The notes beneath the pieces are model-generated. The model was not told where the DNA came from and searched no databases. It saw nothing but the letters and a program-made list of their open reading frames with translations. DNA of 10,215 nt from assembly GCA_900543155.1 (NCBI GenBank), contig UQQN01000087.1:1-10215 (forward strand). Direction: 5' to 3'. Both the position numbers and the translations under genes were made by a program. This document shows positions 6,175 through 10,215 of this stretch, one piece after another. The stretch is from an uncultured Prevotella sp. GTDB lineage: Bacteria; Bacteroidota; Bacteroidia; Bacteroidales; Bacteroidaceae. Every line of letters starts with the position of its first letter. Position 1 is the stretch's first letter.

Positions 6175-6648
6175 TTGGCACTCGAAATAGAACGTAAATT
6201 CCTTGTGGAGGGCGATTATAAATCGCTCTCCATTTCCCACAGCCGCATTGTGCAAGGTTATATTTGCAGTGGACGCGGCCGTACAGTACGTGTGCGCCTT
6301 CGCGACGAGAAGGGCTATCTCACAATTAAGGGCCCCTCGCGTAACGGAGGACTTTCGCGCTATGAGTTCGAAAAAGAAATTACCAAAGACGAGGCACTCT
6401 CGCTTATGACACTTTGCGAACCAGGCATCATTGACAAGGTGCGTTGGCTCGTACCTATGGGTGCGCATACCTATGAGGTGGATGAATTCTTTGGTGACAA
6501 TGCTGGACTTGTAGTGGCTGAAGTAGAATTGGGTAGCGAAGAAGAGGCTTATGAGCGTGCTCCCTTCCTTGGACAAGAGGTTACGGGCGACCGTAAATAC
6601 TATAATTCTTCACTCCGCACTTATCCCTATAAGGATTGGGAGAAGTAA
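6175..6648 (+). CDS. CYTH-domain protein (triphosphatase-like), TTG start
   Basis: The 157-aa protein is a stand-alone CYTH domain of the compact bacterial type. The family's tunnel fold binds triphosphates with divalent metal. Bacterial members characterised so far include inorganic triphosphatases, thiamine triphosphatases and class IV adenylate cyclases. The signature ExExK is E4, E6, K8 in the opening segment LEIERKF. Alternating charged strands follow (TVRVRLRDEKGYLTIKG, then YEFEKEI) and an acidic VAEVELGSEEEA near 114-125. Short single-domain members resemble the triphosphatases more than the cyclases, which is an inference. The start must be the TTG at 6175: it places the motif at the usual position, and the next in-frame ATG (6407) would delete half the domain. 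Confidence 0.88.
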   Translation: MALEIERKFLVEGDYKSLSISHSRIVQGYICSGRGRTVRVRLRDEKGYLTIKGPSRNGGLSRYEFEKEITKDEALSLMTLCEPGIIDKVRWLVPMGAHTYEVDEFFGDNAGLVVAEVELGSEEEAYERAPFLGQEVTGDRKYYNSSLRTYPYKDWEK

Positions 6649-6737
6649 TAAGGATAAATTCCTTTTCTCCTTCCTTGAATCGATCAGAAATCCAACAAAG
6701 AAACACAATCACAGTTCTTATTGAAAAATACAGCTTT

Positions 6738-8237
6738 ATGAAAAAATCAGTTTTCCAAAAAGTTTTATTGCTGCTTTTCTGTGGGGGATTAGCCTGTTTT
6801 AGTTCCACCGCACAATCCAATACGTCTTTGATAGACCAATTAAAAGCCACAGGTTTGCCATTGGTAAACATTACTACTGTGAATGGAGAATTGCCTACAT
6901 GCGAAAAGATAGACACTGCTCCTGAAGGTTGTATGGGTAGCACCATAGTTAATGCGACCAAGGTTCCAGGACGTATCGTCATCACTTTGGGCGATTTTGT
7001 GCTCTATGACAGTGGTGAGTACGCGGAAAATGTATCGGGCATGAAGATAAAAATTCGTGGCAATACCAGTGCTTATCGCACGCATCCTTCTTACAAGATT
7101 AAGCTTCAAAAGAAAGCAAACCTTCTGAAGGGCTCGGGCAGCAAGAAAGACAAAGAATGGGCTTTGTTGAATAGCAATACTTCTGCCAATTTGCGAACTG
7201 TTATGGGCAAGCAAATAGCTTTGCTCTGTGGCATTGAATGGGAACCACAAGATTGTTATGTGAATTTGGTGTTTAATGGAAAATATTGTGGCGATTATCT
7301 TCTCTCAGAACTCGTAAAACGTAGTGAAGGACGTTGCAATGTAGCCGAAACGGGTTATGTCATAGAGTGTGACCCATATTGGTGGAGTGAAGATAAAGGA
7401 GAGTTCTCTTTTTTCCATACCACACACTTACCTTATTCCATGGCATATACCTTCAAATATCCCGACGCGGAGGTAATGACGCAAGAACAGTGGACGTACA
7501 TTCGCGATGTAGTGTATGATTTTGAAGATAAAATGTTTAACGGAGAACCTATTGAAGAAGTTTTCGATATCTCAACAATGGCTTCTTGGTTCTTGGCGCA
7601 CGATATAAGTGGTTCATGGGATGGTTGTGGTTCAAACATCTTCATTACGAAGTATGACAATACCCCCAATAGTAAACTTAAAATGGGTCCTTTGTGGGAC
7701 TTTGATTTAGATTATAGCAAAGAAGGGTGGGCTTCGGTACACGAAATTCCAGAGTTTTATGGAATACCTTTCTTTAGTCGCTATGAAACCGTAATGGCAT
7801 ATAACGACCGTTGGCAACAGGTGCGTCCGTTGATAGAAGCACGTGTAGAAGCAGTTCTTGATTCGATGCGTACGAATTGGGCAGAGGCTATTGACGCAAG
7901 TCGCACAATATTAAAAGACAGTGTGTTGAAACATGAACCCACATTTGCTGAGAACGAACAAGAGGTGCGTGAATGGTTTGCCCAGCGTCTTCCTTGGTTA
8001 GATGAGGCTATTGCCAATCTAGTGTCGGATGTTACGGCTGTAGATAATGTAGAGGTTGGAACATTGCGCACAGCCTCTGTGGTTGCTTATTCCACAAGTG
8101 GGGTATTACTCTATCAAGGAAGTGAGACACAGTTTAATCAATGGAGAAAACAGCAAAAGAACTATACAGGCGTAGCCATTGTGCGTTATACCTCAATAAG
8201 TGGGCGCTTGGTTAAGACAGAGAAGCTTGTATTATAG
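6738..8237 (+). CDS. Secreted CotH kinase family protein
   Basis: The 499-aa protein has a signal peptide: basic MKKSVFQK, a hydrophobic core to about 21, and a likely signal peptidase I cut at STA|Q (25/26). A cysteine at 20 (GLAC) is a poor lipobox, so lipoprotein processing is less likely. The body matches the CotH family, known from Bacillus spore-coat kinase CotH and common in Bacteroidota surface proteins. Motifs are MKIKIRGN at 102-109 followed by SYKIKL, then NLVFNGKYCGDYLLSE. The active-site-like MGPLWDFD has W320, D321 and D323. The last 70 residues (VVAYSTSGVLLYQG, then GRLVKTEKLVL) look like a degenerate type IX secretion/sorting-type beta domain, so export to the surface is possible. 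An in-frame upstream extension from 6636 is rejected because it would bury the signal peptide. Confidence 0.88.
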   Translation: MKKSVFQKVLLLLFCGGLACFSSTAQSNTSLIDQLKATGLPLVNITTVNGELPTCEKIDTAPEGCMGSTIVNATKVPGRIVITLGDFVLYDSGEYAENVSGMKIKIRGNTSAYRTHPSYKIKLQKKANLLKGSGSKKDKEWALLNSNTSANLRTVMGKQIALLCGIEWEPQDCYVNLVFNGKYCGDYLLSELVKRSEGRCNVAETGYVIECDPYWWSEDKGEFSFFHTTHLPYSMAYTFKYPDAEVMTQEQWTYIRDVVYDFEDKMFNGEPIEEVFDISTMASWFLAHDISGSWDGCGSNIFITKYDNTPNSKLKMGPLWDFDLDYSKEGWASVHEIPEFYGIPFFSRYETVMAYNDRWQQVRPLIEARVEAVLDSMRTNWAEAIDASRTILKDSVLKHEPTFAENEQEVREWFAQRLPWLDEAIANLVSDVTAVDNVEVGTLRTASVVAYSTSGVLLYQGSETQFNQWRKQQKNYTGVAIVRYTSISGRLVKTEKLVL

Positions 8238-8257
8238 TTCCCATCAATTATGGATAT

Positions 8258-8302
8258 AAAACAAAAGAGTACTTTCCGACAAAGAAAGTACTCTTTTGTT
8301 TT
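8258..8302 (+). terminator. Strong intrinsic terminator, 19-bp perfect stem
   Basis: The arms at 8258-8276 and 8284-8302 are perfectly complementary over 19 bp, with a 7-nt loop (CGACAAA). The inner part is AAGAGTACTTTC paired with GAAAGTACTCTT. The outer part is an A-run facing a T-rich run, so it can act in both directions. It ends the CotH gene 20 bp after the stop codon. Confidence 0.9.
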
Positions 8303-8601
8303 AGTAACGTTAAAAAAATAACTTGGTACAAAATGCTAAGCAGTTTTGCACTTAACGACATAGTTCCAGAAGAGTTTAAAACATTATCCTTTAACCATGT
8401 GTTGCTTCATAAAAAGGACATAAAAATGGGATAGCCAGTAAAAAACTTTGTCTGTTATTTGATAGGGTGTTCAAAATCCGCCACGTTTCTTCGTATTTTT
8501 TTTTGCTGCGGTTAAACGCTTGACTATCAATGCGGTACGACGAGACGTGCAAAGCGCATGCAAAAGAATATTTGCGCAAATGACAAATTTTATAGCGTTT
8601 T
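8303..8601. other. Noncoding gap before the hypothetical operon
   Basis: I see no supported gene in this stretch. It contains the 16-bp repeat copy TAGGGTGTTCAAAATC at 8463-8478, a T-run near 8497-8505, and a 12-bp perfect palindrome ATTTGCGCAAAT at 8570-8581. A 74-codon minus-strand frame exists here but has no homology or promoter to support it. Confidence 0.6.
8570..8581. promoter_or_regulatory. 12-bp palindrome, possible operator
   Basis: ATTTGCGCAAAT is a perfect palindrome, located 20 bp upstream of the proposed -33 element. That position would suit a dimeric regulator of the gene at 8664. There is no further evidence of function. Confidence 0.25.
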
Positions 8602-8633
8602 TTTGAAATACGCAAGACAAAGTACTATATAGA
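8602..8633 (+). promoter_or_regulatory. Probable promoter of the three-ORF cluster
   Basis: TTTG (8602-8605), a 20-nt spacer and TATATAGA (8626-8633) fit the Bacteroidota layout. The -7 half matches only TAnnT of the consensus. The start would be near 8640, about 25 nt before the ATG at 8664. Confidence 0.4.
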
Positions 8634-8663
8634 GCTGTGAGCAAAAATCAAAATTAATCGTTT

Positions 8664-9293
8664 ATGACAAGATTTCCTTTGAACTACGAATTGCTTAGAA
8701 GAGGAATATATGTTTCAAAGGCATGGCAGGCGCATTCATCTTTCACCCCCGAGGAGGTGGCGCATGTCACCATGCTAAACAAACGGGTGGCGGAACTTAC
8801 AGAAAGTTCGCTCGAATATGCTGTGGCTGAGGCATTGCGTGCGGGACGAAGATACCAAGATCGGAAATCTGCCTTTCTACGCCGATACATTATAAAGGGC
8901 ACTGTAAGTTTGTGCTTGCATGTGAAAGACACGTTAAAGTCCTGTCCCGAATATGGCTGCCACTATCCCGACGAAGCGTGCAAACTTTACCACGCAGGTA
9001 GCAAATATTGCTTGGACGAGATGTTAAGAACCCAGCGCCAAGTCACAACCATCATTCTGCACGATAACCACTTCAGCAAGTGCGAGGACCAACTGCGTAG
9101 CGAAGCTGCTGATTGGGGGCACACCATGTTAGAGTCCGATAACGACTTGAATGATAATTGGAAAGAGCTGCGTCAGCAGTACCACCTGCCAATTTGTTGG
9201 TCATTTATGGACTTGATGGAAGATTTCACAATGGACGAAATTATGCGCATCACGCCAGACCTGTTTGAGATGAACGTGAATCGTTTGTACTAA
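8664..9293 (+). CDS. Hypothetical protein (209 aa), Cys/His cluster
   Basis: The 209-aa protein begins at an ATG after a plausible promoter. I do not recognise a family. It has no signal peptide or membrane segment, so it is probably cytoplasmic. Residues 29-76 look helical and charged. Residues 94-116 contain C94, C99, H100, C106, H110 and C116, which could bind a metal ion, though the spacing fits no named finger that I can recall. The C-terminus is acidic and helical (LMEDFTMDEIMRITPDLFEM). Codon use and the complete frame argue for a real gene. A 54-aa ORF follows after 25 bp, so the two are probably co-transcribed. Confidence 0.7.
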   Translation: MTRFPLNYELLRRGIYVSKAWQAHSSFTPEEVAHVTMLNKRVAELTESSLEYAVAEALRAGRRYQDRKSAFLRRYIIKGTVSLCLHVKDTLKSCPEYGCHYPDEACKLYHAGSKYCLDEMLRTQRQVTTIILHDNHFSKCEDQLRSEAADWGHTMLESDNDLNDNWKELRQQYHLPICWSFMDLMEDFTMDEIMRITPDLFEMNVNRLY

Positions 9294-9318
9294 TACTTAC
9301 TTAACACAATCAAATAAT

Positions 9319-9483
9319 ATGACAAACAACAATCCAGTAGTGTTCGACCCCGAAAATCAGTGGGCGAAGGAATTAGGAGCCTCATTTATAGGCAGTATGG
9401 CTGTAATCTATTTTCGCGATTATGGGGGTTCTCCACAGCTCGATTACTTGAAGCGAGAAGAGGCAGGCCATACAGAATTGTAA
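9319..9483 (+). CDS. Small hypothetical protein (54 aa)
   Basis: A 54-aa ORF with an ATG 25 bp after the preceding stop. It begins MTNNNPVVFDPENQWAKELG, has a mildly hydrophobic middle (ASFIGSMAVIYF) and ends in a charged segment (YLKREEAGHTEL). No family is recognised. It may be an independent small gene. Alternatively it is the 5' part of the next gene: that gene's frame is open from 9452, overlapping the end of this ORF, and one lost base between 9452 and 9480 would join them into about 248 aa. Confidence 0.5.
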   Translation: MTNNNPVVFDPENQWAKELGASFIGSMAVIYFRDYGGSPQLDYLKREEAGHTEL

Positions 9484-9499
9484 AGACTATTGCTGTTTG

Positions 9500-10066
9500 A
9501 TGCGCAGTATGGGGTACGTGGCGTTTATAGGTTATTCGAAAGACGATAACGAGCCGAAAACGGTTATTGTATGTAATGTGCCGATAGATTTGTTGTTTGG
9601 CACCTGTACTGCATTCGATGGCGATGTGATATCGTATCATACCCCGTGCAATAACAGCGTTAAAGTTGTGTCATGGTCGTTGAGGCTTAAAACGGTGCCC
9701 AATGAGCCTTTGCAGCAGAGGTCGTATGAGCATTTGGAAACGAAATATGAATACAAGGATTGGGACATTGACGACTTCCTTTCTTTGTTAAGAGATTTAT
9801 CGCAGTGCACCATACGCGGCTGTCACTTCAGCATAGACGAAGTTCCAGTTCTTTCAGCGCGTATAAGAGAGGTTGTGCAACAACATTGGCCTGATAAGGA
9901 CGAAGATGCGGTGAAGTCGCTTTATGCCGAAGCACTCAATAACGTGCAGTCGCCTCGCGATGAGTTGCGCCGTAGCTTGAGTAAGCCTATCAACGACTTG
10001 ATAGACGAGGGGTTGCTTGACCCTGAACCAAAAACAGAGGAGAATGAGGACGAAATGGAAGATTAG
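9500..10066 (+). CDS. Hypothetical protein (188 aa), acidic tail
   Basis: The ATG at 9500 gives 188 aa; an ATG at 9509 (MGYVAFIGYSKDD) and a TTG at 9497 are alternatives. I do not recognise a family. The N-terminal 70 residues look like alternating beta strands (YVAFIGYS, KTVIVCNV, VVSWSLRLKTV). The middle is helical (DWDIDDFLSLLRDL, then ARIREVVQQHW). The end is strongly acidic (EENEDEMED). It is probably cytoplasmic, as no signal or membrane segment is seen. It follows the 54-aa ORF by 16 bp and is likely in the same transcript as the gene at 8664. Confidence 0.7.
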   Translation: MRSMGYVAFIGYSKDDNEPKTVIVCNVPIDLLFGTCTAFDGDVISYHTPCNNSVKVVSWSLRLKTVPNEPLQQRSYEHLETKYEYKDWDIDDFLSLLRDLSQCTIRGCHFSIDEVPVLSARIREVVQQHWPDKDEDAVKSLYAEALNNVQSPRDELRRSLSKPINDLIDEGLLDPEPKTEENEDEMED

Positions 10067-10083
10067 AAGTTAAGGCACGAATT

Positions 10084-10172
10084 AGCCGTTTTCATTGACG
10101 TTGTATTAGTCGTTATTTGCCCTAAATGAATCGTACAAATAAAAACAAGGTTTGTATCCTATGAAAACGGCT
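10084..10172. repeat. 12-bp perfect inverted repeat after the last ORF
   Basis: AGCCGTTTTCAT (10084-10095) is matched exactly by ATGAAAACGGCT (10161-10172). Inside the 65-nt loop a second inverted pair, TACAAA (10134-10139) and TTTGTA (10151-10156), could stack below it. It begins 17 bp after the stop of the last gene. It may be a structured 3' end, a small RNA, or the flank of a mobile element. No U-run follows. Confidence 0.45.
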
Positions 10173-10190
10173 GTTCGCCTAGGTCCAATC

Positions 10191-10208
10191 TCACCCATAA
10201 CAGGGTGA
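10191..10208. repeat. 6-bp hairpin near the right edge
   Basis: TCACCC (10191-10196) and GGGTGA (10203-10208) form a perfect stem with the loop ATAACA. A loosely similar CACCC/GGGTG pair lies at 72-90. The window ends 7 bp later, so its context cannot be read. Confidence 0.3.
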
Positions 10209-10215
10209 CCCGTTT

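Noticed and set aside
6650..6664. AAGGA/TCCTT hairpin as terminator of the CYTH gene
   Set aside because: Only a 5-bp A/T-flanked stem without a clean U-run; too weak to call.
6636..6737. N-terminal extension of the CotH protein from 6636
   Set aside because: It would overlap the CYTH gene and hide a typical signal peptide that begins at the ATG 6738.
8391..8615. Minus-strand 74-aa ORF
   Set aside because: No recognisable domain, no promoter or start context, and it runs across repeat and T-run sequence.

Overview
The window looks like chromosomal DNA from a Bacteroidales bacterium, most plausibly Prevotellaceae-like. The evidence is: near-consensus Bacteroidota promoters (TTTG, 20-nt spacer, TAnnTTTG); moderately AT-rich DNA; weak or absent Shine-Dalgarno sequences; TAA-rich stops; an RF2 closely resembling my recollection of Bacteroidales RF2; and a CotH-family secreted protein with a possible surface-sorting tail. 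The genus is an inference. All genes found are on the + strand.

Layout. (1) Positions 1-746 are AT-rich and without convincing genes, but hold several inverted repeats and one very good promoter (588-619). (2) Positions 747-1216 hold an odd locus. A short ORF starting MKKIIPIDIIKGISGKF runs into a two-armed array of 11-bp repeats (nine units, then about seven in inverted orientation). A proline-rich 57-aa ORF follows, overlapping it by TAATG. Because 11 is not a multiple of 3, losing one unit would fuse the two ORFs. (3) Positions 1325-2686 encode a MATE-family efflux transporter with its own -7 box and a downstream hairpin. (4) Positions 2763-6648 are a probable housekeeping transcription unit: promoter, long-chain acyl-CoA ligase (FadD-like), peptide chain release factor 2 (prfB), a 48-aa single-span membrane protein, and a CYTH-domain phosphatase-like protein with a TTG start. 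A long hairpin lies between prfB and the small gene. (5) Positions 6738-8237 encode a secreted CotH-kinase-family protein, followed by a perfect 19-bp stem terminator. (6) Positions 8303-8663 are noncoding, with a plausible promoter. (7) Positions 8664-10066 hold three unrecognised ORFs in tight succession; the second and third could be one gene split by a frameshift. (8) Positions 10067-10215 are noncoding, with two inverted repeats.

The housekeeping segment combines lipid activation, translation termination and triphosphate metabolism and shows no single pathway. The most unusual parts are the 11-bp inverted repeat array with its copy-number-dependent reading frame, and the unrecognised three-ORF cluster at the right. 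No CRISPR array, tRNA, rRNA, transposase or integrase was seen.
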